A program made the position numbers and the translations under genes. Source: Clostridium collagenovorans DSM 3089 (lineage in GTDB: Bacteria; Bacillota; Clostridia; Clostridiales; Clostridiaceae). Taken from it: a stretch of DNA of 64,000 bases. Positions 8,708-17,231 of the stretch are shown one piece after another (within the stretch, counting starts at the first letter, position 1; each line of letters opens with the position of its first letter). The stretch spans positions 13,951-77,950 of the forward strand of contig NZ_FQXP01000011.1 of the NCBI RefSeq assembly GCF_900130005.1. Direction: 5' to 3'. Below the pieces are notes generated by a model. It was not told the DNA's origin, ran no database searches, and saw only the letters and a program-made list of their open reading frames with translations.

Positions 8708-10072
8708 TTAAACTTCATTACTGACTGTAGTATAGTGAATCCATTTTCCTTTCCAAAGTCTCGGTAATGTAACTAATGCTTTGAAGAACTCATCACTTGA
8801 TAGAATTAAATATACAAGTACAGGGTTTAACTTTAGAACAAAGGCACAAAGAGTTCCTAAGCCTATTTTTAAAAACCATAAAGTTATTACATCATTAATC
8901 GCACAGAAAATCGTATCACCGCCACCTCTTAACACTCCTGCCAATGTAACAATTGTGATAGATTGAAAGAATAATAAAAATGCTGATACATACATCATAT
9001 CTTTTATTAACTTAGCCGTTTCCTGTGAAGCATTAATGAATGATGGTGCTATTGGTCTAATAAGCATAGTTAAGCATACAATTACTGCACCTATTAATAT
9101 ACTTATCTTTACTAATAACTTAGAAAACTTTAGTACTTCCTTTTCACTTTCTTTGCCTTTACCAATTAAGTTTCCTATTATAATAGATGATCCAGCTCCT
9201 ATGCCTATAATGGCAATACTTACTAACTGTTGAAATACATTTATAAAACTATTAGCGGCAATTACATTTGCTCCTAAATGACCAATAATAGCTGCTTGCA
9301 CTGATATTCCCAGTCCCCAATTTATCTCACTAAAAAGTACTGGTAAACTGTACCTCGTAATCTTTTTCCAGTACATAGATGTTTTGTGAAATAAATCTTT
9401 TAATGTATATCCCAAATTTTTTTCAAAATTATACATATAAATTAACACTAAGAGACTTTCAAAAATCCTACTTATTAGAGTTGCTAAAGCTGCTCCTCTA
9501 ATTTCTAATCTCGGTGCTCCAAAGTGTCCAAAAATTAAGATATAATTTAAAATCACATTTAAAACAAAGGACATACCATATATATACATAGAAGTTTTAA
9601 CATCTTCAATACTTCTAAGCCCCATTAAATATACTCCTGTAAAAGCAGAAAAAACATAAGACAATCCTACTATTTTTATATATTCTGCTCCATAATTAAT
9701 TACCATAGCCTCATTAGTAAATATTGATAGTACCTTATTCGGAAATGAAATAACTAAAATAGCTACTAACGCACCAGCTACCACACCAATTCTCATGATA
9801 AGTCCCATTATAGCCCTAATAGAATCCTTATCCCCATTTCCCCAATATTGAGCATTAAGTACCATGGAACCAGAAGCTAGTCCAAATATTAGTGTTGTAA
9901 AAATAAAATATGGTTGATTGGCTTGTGAAATTCCAGCAAGCTGTAATTCGTTAATATTACCAATCATTAAAGTATCTGTTACACTTACTCCAACATTAAT
10001 AAGATTTTGTAATGCAATTGGAATTGCAATTAAAAACAGTTTTTTCATTAATTCCCTTTGGCTCTTTTCCAT
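8708..10072 (-). CDS. MATE-family multidrug/sodium antiporter
   Basis: About 454 residues with roughly twelve hydrophobic helices in two repeats. The N-terminal pattern (ALQNLINVGVSVTDTLMIG) and the internal GAGSSIIIGNLIGKGK match the MATE exporter family, which uses a sodium or proton gradient to expel cationic drugs or metabolites. The ATG at 10072 (third codon of the longer frame) has GGGAG six bases upstream; the ATG at 10078 overlaps that site. The gene is monocistronic by spacing. Substrate unknown. Confidence 0.9.
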   Translation of the reverse strand: MEKSQRELMKKLFLIAIPIALQNLINVGVSVTDTLMIGNINELQLAGISQANQPYFIFTTLIFGLASGSMVLNAQYWGNGDKDSIRAIMGLIMRIGVVAGALVAILVISFPNKVLSIFTNEAMVINYGAEYIKIVGLSYVFSAFTGVYLMGLRSIEDVKTSMYIYGMSFVLNVILNYILIFGHFGAPRLEIRGAALATLISRIFESLLVLIYMYNFEKNLGYTLKDLFHKTSMYWKKITRYSLPVLFSEINWGLGISVQAAIIGHLGANVIAANSFINVFQQLVSIAIIGIGAGSSIIIGNLIGKGKESEKEVLKFSKLLVKISILIGAVIVCLTMLIRPIAPSFINASQETAKLIKDMMYVSAFLLFFQSITIVTLAGVLRGGGDTIFCAINDVITLWFLKIGLGTLCAFVLKLNPVLVYLILSSDEFFKALVTLPRLWKGKWIHYTTVSNEV

Positions 10073-10161
10073 GTTCATCTCCCATCCCCAGTTTAATTTT
10101 TTACTTATACAAATTAAGTATACTATAATAAATAAATCTTTGTAATATAGATAAAATATAT

Positions 10162-10193
10162 AAACAGGAGAAAACCATGGTTTTCTCCTGTTT
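10162..10193. terminator. 32-bp perfect palindromic terminator
   Basis: A perfect palindrome centred on CCATGG (arms AAACAGGAGAAAACCA and its complement) with A- and T-rich flanks. It can end transcripts arriving from the surface-protein gene and the degenerate region downstream of it. Confidence 0.85.
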
Positions 10194-10222
10194 TATATAT
10201 TTATATATATTCTATATTATCT

Positions 10223-10455
10223 TTAAACCTCAAATCCTGTTTCTATTATACAATGCTTTATACTTTCTTCATTAGCTTCATCATTAAATATAACTTCTAC
10301 GCCTTTTATATAAGTAGTTTTATCTGTTATCTACCTTTTCTGGGTACATATCATGATTAGCAAGTCTATTAAAAGCTACTTCTTCCCACTTTCTACCTGG
10401 CTTTCCATAGTTACAATATGGATCAATTTATATTCCTCCTCTTGGAGTAAATTCA
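10223..10455 (-). pseudogene. Degenerate protein-coding remnant, family not recognised
   Basis: Two minus-strand pieces read as protein-like in different frames. The first contains [20 protein letters not shown] and then [13 protein letters not shown] before a stop. The second runs from [20 protein letters not shown] to a stop at 10223-10225. A stop codon lies just before the first piece and a frameshift joins the two. Compositional bias (Gly, Pro, Trp, Cys, His) suggests a once-real protein, possibly metal-binding. I do not recognise the family. Confidence 0.5.
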
Positions 10456-10463
10456 CTAAATAT

Positions 10464-11222
10464 CTACGCTTCCCTTTTATGTATATTTAAATATATTCCT
10501 GTTAAAATTGCACCTAACCCTATTACTATAAAGCCTATATTATCCTCAACTCCTGTTTGAGGTAGTGGTTCCTTTGGTGTCTCTGGCTCTACTGGTGGTT
10601 CTGGTTTTTGAGGTTCTACTGGTGGTTGTGGCTCTATTGGTGGTATTGGTACTCCAAAATCCTCTGATTTAAATAGCATCACTATATCTTGAGTATCCTC
10701 ATTTGTATAGTATTCCTTAGCTTCATACACTAGCTTTCCTCTATTTGATTTTTGACTGCTACTATAAATCTCTTTAATTGCTCTCAATAACTTGTCACTT
10801 CCACCTCTAAATCTATTTACATCATAGCCTTCTATAACACTCCATATTGCAACTTGAGTAGCAAAATATGCGTCCTTTTCAGAATCTAAATTTAATTCCT
10901 GTGCAGATTTATTAGGATATCCTGCAATTAATATATTTCTAATTGCTTCACTGCAATCGCCCTTTAACCTAAACTCCTGTCCATGAGGGTAATCCTTATC
11001 AATTTCTAAGCAATATCCTATACCTATATTTGATACTATTTTATTAGCACTGATAGAAAAGTCATCATAATATAACTTTCCCATACTTTGATGTTGAATA
11101 TCTACAATTAATTTATCAGGTATTTTGCTCTCTGCATATGTTTTTATACTACCTGTTAAAGTTATAGCCAATACCATAAAAACTAAAATAAAATAGGTTC
11201 CTATTCGCTTTAATTTATTCAT
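10464..11222 (-). CDS. Small LPXTG-anchored thioester-domain surface protein
   Basis: 252 residues. A signal peptide occupies about 1-30 (hydrophobic FILVFMVLAITLTG, cut after TYA). A thioester domain follows: Cys71 in GYCLEI and Gln123 in ATQVAIW are the residues expected to form the internal Cys-Gln thioester seen in Gram-positive adhesins that bind host proteins covalently. A Pro/Glu-rich stalk (about 195-228) leads to LPQTG, a hydrophobic segment and a KREA tail, the sortase sorting signal. This is very short for a thioester adhesin, which usually has added stalk domains. No sortase is nearby. Confidence 0.82.
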   Translation of the reverse strand: MNKLKRIGTYFILVFMVLAITLTGSIKTYAESKIPDKLIVDIQHQSMGKLYYDDFSISANKIVSNIGIGYCLEIDKDYPHGQEFRLKGDCSEAIRNILIAGYPNKSAQELNLDSEKDAYFATQVAIWSVIEGYDVNRFRGGSDKLLRAIKEIYSSSQKSNRGKLVYEAKEYYTNEDTQDIVMLFKSEDFGVPIPPIEPQPPVEPQKPEPPVEPETPKEPLPQTGVEDNIGFIVIGLGAILTGIYLNIHKREA

Positions 11223-11368
11223 ATAAATACACTCTCCAAATATAATTTTACTTTAGTATTAGTTTGGAAATAAAGTTTTATACATATAAATTCTTATTAT
11301 ACATAGTTTCTACAAAAGCATTCCCCCTAAATATAACTATATTTTCTAAATAAATTTTCGTAAAACAA

Positions 11369-11410
11369 AAAAATATCTTCTATAGAAATCATTCTATAGA
11401 AGATATTTTT
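11369..11410. terminator. Strong bidirectional terminator after mgtE
   Basis: Perfect 19-bp arms (11369-11387 and 11392-11410) around a 4-base loop, with A and T runs at both ends. It lies about 50 bases beyond the mgtE stop. Confidence 0.9.
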
Positions 11411-11461
11411 CTTTATATATAAATTGCTATACTATCCTTAAATCATATAAATAACTTGACC

Positions 11462-12805
11462 TTAAATAAGATATTGTAAAAATACTGTTGCAAGTCCTAA
11501 GAAGAAAAAGAATCCTAAAACATCAGTAACTGTAGTTACAAAAACCGCTGATGCTAAAGCTGGATCTACTTTCAATTTCTTTAATATTACTGGAACTATG
11601 AAACCTGACATAGTTGCAACAAGCATATTTAATATCATTGCAACACCAATAACTATTCCAAATATAACATTTGATTCCCATATGTATCCTAAAACTGCAA
11701 TAATAGCACCAATTACTATACCCGTAGTTAATCCTACTAATAATTCCTTTAAAAATACTCTTTTTGCATTTTCACCTGTTAGCTCGCCAAGTGCTATACC
11801 ACGAACAACTATAGTAAGTGATTGAGTTCCTGCATTTCCTCCCATTCCAGCTACTATAGGCATAAATGTAGCCAAGGTAACTACTTGACTTATTGTTCCT
11901 TCAAATATTCCTACAACAGATGCTGCTAAAATTGCTGTTACCAAGTTTACTATTAACCATGGCAATCTACTTTTTATAGAGTCTTTAAGGGAACCATTAA
12001 CCTTTTCTTCCTCATCTAGTCCTCCAAGACGGTGAATATCCTCTGTAGTTTCTTCTTGCATTATATCTACAATGTCATCTATAGTTATAATACCTAATAT
12101 TATATTATCCTCATCTACAACAGGCATTGTTAAAAATCCATACTTAGTGAATTTTTGAGCAACTTCTTCTTGGTCCATATCATACGGTACAGAAATTACA
12201 TTTTCATGAGTAATATCAGCTATCTTAGTACTAAACTTACTACTTACTATATCTCTTAAGGAAACTACACCCTTTAAAATCTCATTATCATCCACAACAT
12301 AAATATAATAAGCTGTTTCTGCTTCTGGAGCTTCCTTTTGAAGATATTTTAAAGTTTCCTCAATAGTCTGATTTTCACTTATAGCTAAGAACTCCTTAGC
12401 CATAATACCACCTGCTGTGTCAGGCTTGTATGTTAAGAGCTGACGTACGTCCTCTCTATCTTCCGCATTCATGTTCTTTAAAATATTTTTAGACTCTTCC
12501 TCGTCTAAGGCTCCAACAAGGTCAGTTAATTCGTCAGAAGACATTTCTTCTAAAATCTTCTTTTGCTTAGCCTCTGAAAACTTTTTTAAAATTTCATACT
12601 TCTCTTCATCTTTTTCTTCATCTACTATATCTGCAATAAGCCAATCTGGTAACTTTTTTAGAACCTCTAAAAACTCCTCTTGGTTATCATGAAGCAAATC
12701 TAATATATCTACTGGATGCAAATCCTCTACTAATTTGCTTACCTCTTCATCAGTTCCATTTAATATTCTTTCTAATAATTCATTTCTTTCTAAATCTAAA
12801 CTCAC
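11462..12805 (-). CDS. mgtE: Magnesium channel/transporter MgtE
   Basis: 447 residues. The cytoplasmic N domain (1-130, acidic) is followed by two CBS domains (about 138-260) that close the pore when Mg2+ is high, a plug helix, and five membrane helices from about 285 to the end with the GNAGTQSLTIVVRG filter-type motif. This is the usual MgtE plan and length. The start is GTG (12803-12805), seven bases after GGAGG. That site can pair with ATCCTC 10 bases upstream, so translation is likely controlled by the leader (see 12811-12919). Confidence 0.95.
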   Translation of the reverse strand: MSLDLERNELLERILNGTDEEVSKLVEDLHPVDILDLLHDNQEEFLEVLKKLPDWLIADIVDEEKDEEKYEILKKFSEAKQKKILEEMSSDELTDLVGALDEEESKNILKNMNAEDREDVRQLLTYKPDTAGGIMAKEFLAISENQTIEETLKYLQKEAPEAETAYYIYVVDDNEILKGVVSLRDIVSSKFSTKIADITHENVISVPYDMDQEEVAQKFTKYGFLTMPVVDEDNIILGIITIDDIVDIMQEETTEDIHRLGGLDEEEKVNGSLKDSIKSRLPWLIVNLVTAILAASVVGIFEGTISQVVTLATFMPIVAGMGGNAGTQSLTIVVRGIALGELTGENAKRVFLKELLVGLTTGIVIGAIIAVLGYIWESNVIFGIVIGVAMILNMLVATMSGFIVPVILKKLKVDPALASAVFVTTVTDVLGFFFFLGLATVFLQYLI

Positions 12806-12810
12806 ATTAA

Positions 12811-12866
12811 ATCCTCCTTTAAATCAGAGGATGAAGTACTTACTGAGTGAATAAACTTCATCTTCT
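12811..12866 (-). promoter_or_regulatory. Mutually exclusive hairpins over the mgtE ribosome binding site
   Basis: In the minus-strand RNA, ATCCTC (12827-12832) pairs perfectly with GAGGAT (12811-12816) and buries the mgtE Shine-Dalgarno. The alternative pairing is GATGAAGT (12855-12862) with ACTTCATC (12830-12837), 8 bp, extendable by three pairs past one mismatch. The two share bases 12827-12832, so only one can form, and the second frees the ribosome binding site. The pairings are seen directly; their regulatory role is inferred. Confidence 0.65.
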
Positions 12867-12919
12867 TCTGCATTTATCTTTTTTGCATTTGTAAAACAAC
12901 TCTGTTCGTCAGATTCCAT
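12824..12919 (-). CDS. 31-aa acidic leader peptide upstream of mgtE
   Basis: An ATG at 12917-12919 follows GGGGGTGAT, a strong Shine-Dalgarno, and opens a 31-codon frame that begins MESDEQSCFTNAKKINAEED and ends SLSKYFIL just before the mgtE ribosome binding site. It has two acidic clusters, ESDE at 2-5 and EEDE at 18-21. Acidic or acidic/proline nascent chains near the N-terminus are known in enterobacterial MgtL to destabilise ribosomes when Mg2+ is low. A like role here is inference, supported by the overlap with the alternative hairpins. Confidence 0.6.
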   Translation of the reverse strand: MESDEQSCFTNAKKINAEEDEVYSLSKYFIL

Positions 12920-12960
12920 TTATATCACCCCCTATATCCCTTCAATACTTCTATGAAATA

Positions 12961-12990
12961 AAAAAGACTTTAAGCCTATGCTAAAAGTCT
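12961..12990 (-). terminator. Terminator-like hairpin at the 5' end of the mgtE leader
   Basis: AGACTTT pairs with AAAGTCT (7 bp), then a T-T mismatch and AGC/GCT around a 4-base loop, followed by six Ts on the minus strand. It starts only about 15 bases after the presumed transcription start, which is unusually early for an attenuator. Confidence 0.55.
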
Positions 12991-13010
12991 AAAAATTCAT
13001 TCCACTATTT

Positions 13011-13039
13011 ATAATATACTCATATCTTTTATAAGTCAA
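13011..13039 (-). promoter_or_regulatory. Promoter of mgtE
   Basis: Minus-strand TTGACT (13034-13039), a 17-base spacer and TATTAT (13011-13016). The transcript would start near 13004, leaving a leader of about 200 bases before the mgtE start. Confidence 0.7.
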
Positions 13040-13190
13040 TAAAACGTATAACATAATTAATTAACGGTAATCTGAGAAATTTAACATATTAAAAATAGCC
13101 CTTTATTTTATAAATGAATATGATAAAATAACGCTTTTAAATGCACCTAATCTTACATTCATAAAAGAATTGATAGCATATATAAATAAT

Positions 13191-15131
13191 TTAAACAAAG
13201 TTCCTTACTGCACTTGCTATTTCATCAGCTTTTAGATCATCTATTTTATAATAGTCTCCTTTTAAAGCTTCACTTATTTCTTTTGCTAATTCTAATTTAA
13301 CAAAGCTTTGTTCACAATCTATCACTATACTTTGAATATTTTTTTCTCCTATTTCCTTGGCAATCTTCAATGTTTCCTCTAGTGGCTCCTTAGAATTTCC
13401 ATGATAATTAACTCTTCCATCAGAAACTAAAACCATTACAGGTACTATATCTTTATCTTTCTTTTCACAGGCTTTAAATACTTCATAAGCCTTTTGTATT
13501 CCATAACCTAATGGAGTTTTTCCACCAGTAGGCATAGATTTCAGTTGTTTTTGAGCTAACTCTACACTTCTAGTTACATTTAATAAGACCTCTGCTTTAT
13601 CTTTTCTAAAAGCTATCATTCCTACTTTATCTCTTTTTTCATATGCATCTGTTAATAAGGACATAATAGCACCTTTTACAGCTGTCATTCTTTTATTAGC
13701 TCCCATAGAACTACTAGCATCTACTACAAATAAAATAGTAGCACCCGTTCTCTTTTCTCTTACCTTTTCTTTTATATCACTTTTTTTAATAACTATGGCA
13801 GTATTAGCATTATGTTTTCTAAATTTTTGATGTACTGCAGCTGACCTTATGGTTGCATCAAAAGCTAAATCTACTACCTTATCTTTGCTTTGTTTATATT
13901 TTATATATCTGCCCTGTGATGTATTACTTTTAGTCTTAGTTCTTTTTCCACTGCCTTCTCTTTTTTTATTATCTTTTATTTTAATATTTAAGTTTTTAAC
14001 CTTAAATACCTTGCCTATATCAAAAATATCTTCTTTTAAATTTCCATCTAAGTTACTACTATCCTCGTGATTTTCTTCTTCTTTTTCATTATTAGCTTCA
14101 GGTTGATTTTCATTTTCCTCATTTTCTAATTGGGACTTCTCTTCTTCCTGTTGCTCATCTCCTTGCGCATCTTCACTTAAACTATTCTCATCCTCTTCAG
14201 ATCCCTTTTCTTCTTTCTCTGAATTATTTTCTTCCAATTCTTCCTCAGAGTCTTTTTCATCCTTTTTCTCATTATTTTGTTTCGATGCTTCCTTAATTCT
14301 ATGAGGTAATGCTAATTCAGCTGCTTCTTTCAAATCTTCTGAGTTTACATAGTTTCTATTATCTAAAGCAGCAATAGCCTTCGCTGTTTCTATAAGTACA
14401 AGTTCTCCTCTATGACCATCACAATTGGCACTATTAGCAAGTTGAGCTGCTAAATTAATAGCTTGCTCTTTTACTTGAACTTTTTTCATTAATTCCTTAG
14501 CTCTATTAATTTCACTTCTTAATATTTCCTCTTCATCATCCCATAATCTCTCATATTCAATAGGATTTTTTTCATAGGCTAACCTTCTTTTTACTATTTC
14601 TACTCTTTCTAAAGCCTTATTACATCCTTTAACTTCTACATATAGTCCAAATCTATCAAGAAATTGAGCTCTTAAAGCTCCCTCTTCTGGATTCATAGTT
14701 CCAACTAAGATAAATTGGCAATCATGTTCCTCTGATAGACCTTCTCTTTCTATTTTATTCACTCCTGAAGCTCCTAAAATACAATTTACTATATGCTCAC
14801 TCAAAAGATTTACTTCATCTACATAAAGAATGTTATTGTTAGCTCTTTTTAAAATTCCACCTTCTAATTCCTTGATTCCTTTACTTATGGCACTTTCAAT
14901 ATTTATACCACCTATAAGCCTATCTTCTGTTACATTCAGAGGTAAATCTATAACTTTTATATCAGCTACTATTTTCTCAATGCCCCTTACTGCTGTAGAC
15001 TTAGCCGTTCCCTTTTCTCCAAAAATCAGAACTCCACCAATCTTAGGATTTACTATATTTAAAATTAAAGCTCTTTTTAGTTTTTCTTGACCAATAATTG
15101 CTACAAAAGGAAATACACTATTTTTTTTCAT
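13191..15131 (-). CDS. ChlD/BchD-like chelatase subunit (AAA+ plus VWA)
   Basis: 646 residues. An N-terminal AAA+ domain (1 to about 280) has an intact Walker [10 protein letters not shown] (38-46) and Walker [12 protein letters not shown] highly acidic Glu/Asn-rich linker spans about 283-360. A C-terminal von Willebrand A domain carries the metal-binding DASSSMG motif near 470. This is the layout of the D subunit of Mg- or Co-chelatases, which with the I subunit forms the ATPase that drives the large CobN/ChlH subunit. It is the last gene of the B12-riboswitch operon, 12 bases after the I subunit. Unlike many BchD proteins its ATPase motifs look functional. Confidence 0.88.
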   Translation of the reverse strand: MKKNSVFPFVAIIGQEKLKRALILNIVNPKIGGVLIFGEKGTAKSTAVRGIEKIVADIKVIDLPLNVTEDRLIGGINIESAISKGIKELEGGILKRANNNILYVDEVNLLSEHIVNCILGASGVNKIEREGLSEEHDCQFILVGTMNPEEGALRAQFLDRFGLYVEVKGCNKALERVEIVKRRLAYEKNPIEYERLWDDEEEILRSEINRAKELMKKVQVKEQAINLAAQLANSANCDGHRGELVLIETAKAIAALDNRNYVNSEDLKEAAELALPHRIKEASKQNNEKKDEKDSEEELEENNSEKEEKGSEEDENSLSEDAQGDEQQEEEKSQLENEENENQPEANNEKEEENHEDSSNLDGNLKEDIFDIGKVFKVKNLNIKIKDNKKREGSGKRTKTKSNTSQGRYIKYKQSKDKVVDLAFDATIRSAAVHQKFRKHNANTAIVIKKSDIKEKVREKRTGATILFVVDASSSMGANKRMTAVKGAIMSLLTDAYEKRDKVGMIAFRKDKAEVLLNVTRSVELAQKQLKSMPTGGKTPLGYGIQKAYEVFKACEKKDKDIVPVMVLVSDGRVNYHGNSKEPLEETLKIAKEIGEKNIQSIVIDCEQSFVKLELAKEISEALKGDYYKIDDLKADEIASAVRNFV

Positions 15132-15143
15132 ATTCCCTCTCTC

Positions 15144-16169
15144 CTATTCTTCGATAATCCTTTTTACTAATTCAAAGTCAAAGCTATTTTCTTCAAATGG
15201 TCTTTTTCTCATTCTATGAGGTAATACTAATTCACTAGCCTCCATAAGCTCCTCTTTTGTAACCTTCTCTTTTCCATTAAATGCAGCTATAGTAATTGCT
15301 GTTTTTATCATACTTATATCTGCTCTATGACCATCAACTTGTAATTCTATACAAAGTTTAGCTATTTTAAATAGTAGCTCCTCATCTATTTCCACCCTAG
15401 GAAGCAATTCCTTTGCATTTATTATTTTATTTCTCAACTCTTCCTGAGCTTTTTCTTGTTTCTCTATAAATTTGTCACTATCCTTTTCAAATTCTAATCT
15501 TCCTTTTATAACTTCAACTCTTTTCTCTGCATTTTTTTCTCCTACCACATCTACAACTAAACCAAATCTATCTAAAAGTTGAGGTCTTAAATCTCCTTCT
15601 TCTGGATTCATTGTTCCAATTAAAACAAAACGTGATGGGTGAGAATATGAAATTCCTTCTCTTTCAATGGTATTAACTCCCATAGCTGCTGAATCTAATA
15701 GTATGTCCACAACACTATCATCCAAAAGGTTTACTTCATCCACATATAATATATTTCTATTTGCTTGTGCTAATATTCCTTTTTCAAATTTCTTTTCACC
15801 ATTCTTTATGGCATATTCTATATCTAAAGTACCAACTACCCTATCTTCTGTTGCACTTACTGGTAAATCAATGACTTTCATTTTTCCTTTTGTAACATGA
15901 AGTTCTTGATTTTTATCCATTTTCTCTCTACACTCACTGCAGAAATTTCCTTTATCCTTAGGGGCGCATGCAAAAACACATTCCTTGACCTCTTCTCTTT
16001 CAGGTAATAATTCTGCTAAGGCTCTAACTGCTGTTGATTTAGCAGTTCCTTTTTCACCCTTTATAAGAACTCCACCTAACTCAGGATTAATTATATTTAA
16101 TATCAAGGCTTTTTTCATCCTCTCTTGACCTACAATAGCTGTAAATGGATAAACATTTTTTCTCTTCAT
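15144..16169 (-). CDS. ChlI/BchI-like AAA+ chelatase subunit with Cys insert
   Basis: 341 residues with Walker [10 protein letters not shown] (38-46), Walker [13 protein letters not shown] and the chelatase [19 protein letters not shown] signature. After Walker A there is a four-cysteine insert (Cys64, 68, 77, 80: CVFAC...CSEC) that could bind zinc or an iron-sulfur cluster; the D-like protein lacks it. This is the motor subunit that, with the VWA protein at 13191, would power the CobN-like chelatase. AAGGAG site upstream; 22 bases after the radical SAM gene. Confidence 0.88.
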   Translation of the reverse strand: MKRKNVYPFTAIVGQERMKKALILNIINPELGGVLIKGEKGTAKSTAVRALAELLPEREEVKECVFACAPKDKGNFCSECREKMDKNQELHVTKGKMKVIDLPVSATEDRVVGTLDIEYAIKNGEKKFEKGILAQANRNILYVDEVNLLDDSVVDILLDSAAMGVNTIEREGISYSHPSRFVLIGTMNPEEGDLRPQLLDRFGLVVDVVGEKNAEKRVEVIKGRLEFEKDSDKFIEKQEKAQEELRNKIINAKELLPRVEIDEELLFKIAKLCIELQVDGHRADISMIKTAITIAAFNGKEKVTKEELMEASELVLPHRMRKRPFEENSFDFELVKRIIEE

Positions 16170-16191
16170 ACTCTATAACTCTCCTTTTCCC

Positions 16192-17193
16192 TTAGCAACT
16201 CTTTTCCACTATTGAAAAACATGCCTTTCTTAAGGCACATTCTTCCTTAGATATAACCCCTTCAACATTGTTAATTATCCCTCTAGAAGGACATATCTTT
16301 CTGCATCTATCATAATACTCACACTGCTTACATTCTTCGAATTCTATATCTTTTAAAGCTCTGAGTTCATATGATCCTTCTATATTACCTAAAAAATATT
16401 CTTTTTTTCCAACTAAAGAACTGCATAAATACATATCTCCATTAGGTATAACGACGGCTGCTTGTCCTTTAGATGCATAGCAGTAATTACAAGATACATA
16501 AGAAGTTTTAATTCTTCTTTTAGCATCTTCCACTTCTCTTATAAAAACTTTTTTTCCTGTTAATTTTTCTAACTCTATACTTCTTTCATACGCCTCATTT
16601 ATTGCCTTATAAACTTCCTTAGGTGTAGTTCTAAGGGTTGTATCTTCACTTCTTAACAAATCTAGTCCTATACCATTAACATTTTCTAGATAATAAGCTA
16701 AATCTACAAGTGAACTCAATTCCTTAACATTACTTTTAGTAATTACGGCATTTACATTAATTAATATATTTTCTTCTCTTAAATTCTCTATTCCCTTAAT
16801 AACCTTTGCACTACATCCTCTATTTAAATCGTTTATTCTTGGTTTTCCATCAAAACTTATTCCAATGCCAACCTTTAATTTTTTAAGTTCTTTAGCTATT
16901 TCTTCATTGATTAAAGTACCATTACTTTGTATATTTATTTTCACTTTTTTATTATTTTTATTTATATAAGTACAAATCTCTTTAACTAATTTAAAATTAA
17001 TTAAAGGTTCTCCCCCTGCAAGTATTAATGTTCCTTCATCCTCTAAAATATCAATAGCTTTTTTAGCTATACTAAAGCTCATATCTTCCTTTCCTAAGTT
17101 ATCTTTTGCATAGCAGTAAGAACAATTTAAATTACATTTATTAGTACACCATAAAACTAAATATTTTATTTTTCTACCCTTTGAATTATTCAA
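16192..17193 (-). CDS. Radical SAM protein with SPASM-like C-terminus
   Basis: 333 residues. The radical SAM cluster motif is Cys20-x3-Cys24-x2-Cys27 (CNLNCSYC), followed by AGGEPL for SAM binding. The C-terminal third holds many cysteines (SCNYCYA, YLCSS, ECKQCEYYDRCRKIC) typical of SPASM or twitch domains that bind extra iron-sulfur clusters. It lies between cobN and the chelatase motor genes, so it may modify a corrinoid or a chelatase partner; no precursor peptide gene is seen next to it. The start is a TTG at 17193 with AGGAGTG about 12 bases upstream, a rather long spacing, so the exact start is uncertain. Confidence 0.82.
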   Translation of the reverse strand: MNNSKGRKIKYLVLWCTNKCNLNCSYCYAKDNLGKEDMSFSIAKKAIDILEDEGTLILAGGEPLINFKLVKEICTYINKNNKKVKINIQSNGTLINEEIAKELKKLKVGIGISFDGKPRINDLNRGCSAKVIKGIENLREENILINVNAVITKSNVKELSSLVDLAYYLENVNGIGLDLLRSEDTTLRTTPKEVYKAINEAYERSIELEKLTGKKVFIREVEDAKRRIKTSYVSCNYCYASKGQAAVVIPNGDMYLCSSLVGKKEYFLGNIEGSYELRALKDIEFEECKQCEYYDRCRKICPSRGIINNVEGVISKEECALRKACFSIVEKSC

Positions 17194-17231
17194 ATCTATT
17201 AAAACACTCCTATAGTTTTTGTGGAGATTCT

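Noticed and set aside
12806..13190. M-box (Mg2+) riboswitch upstream of mgtE
   Set aside because: None of the M-box core sequences was found, and the leader is only about 200 bases.
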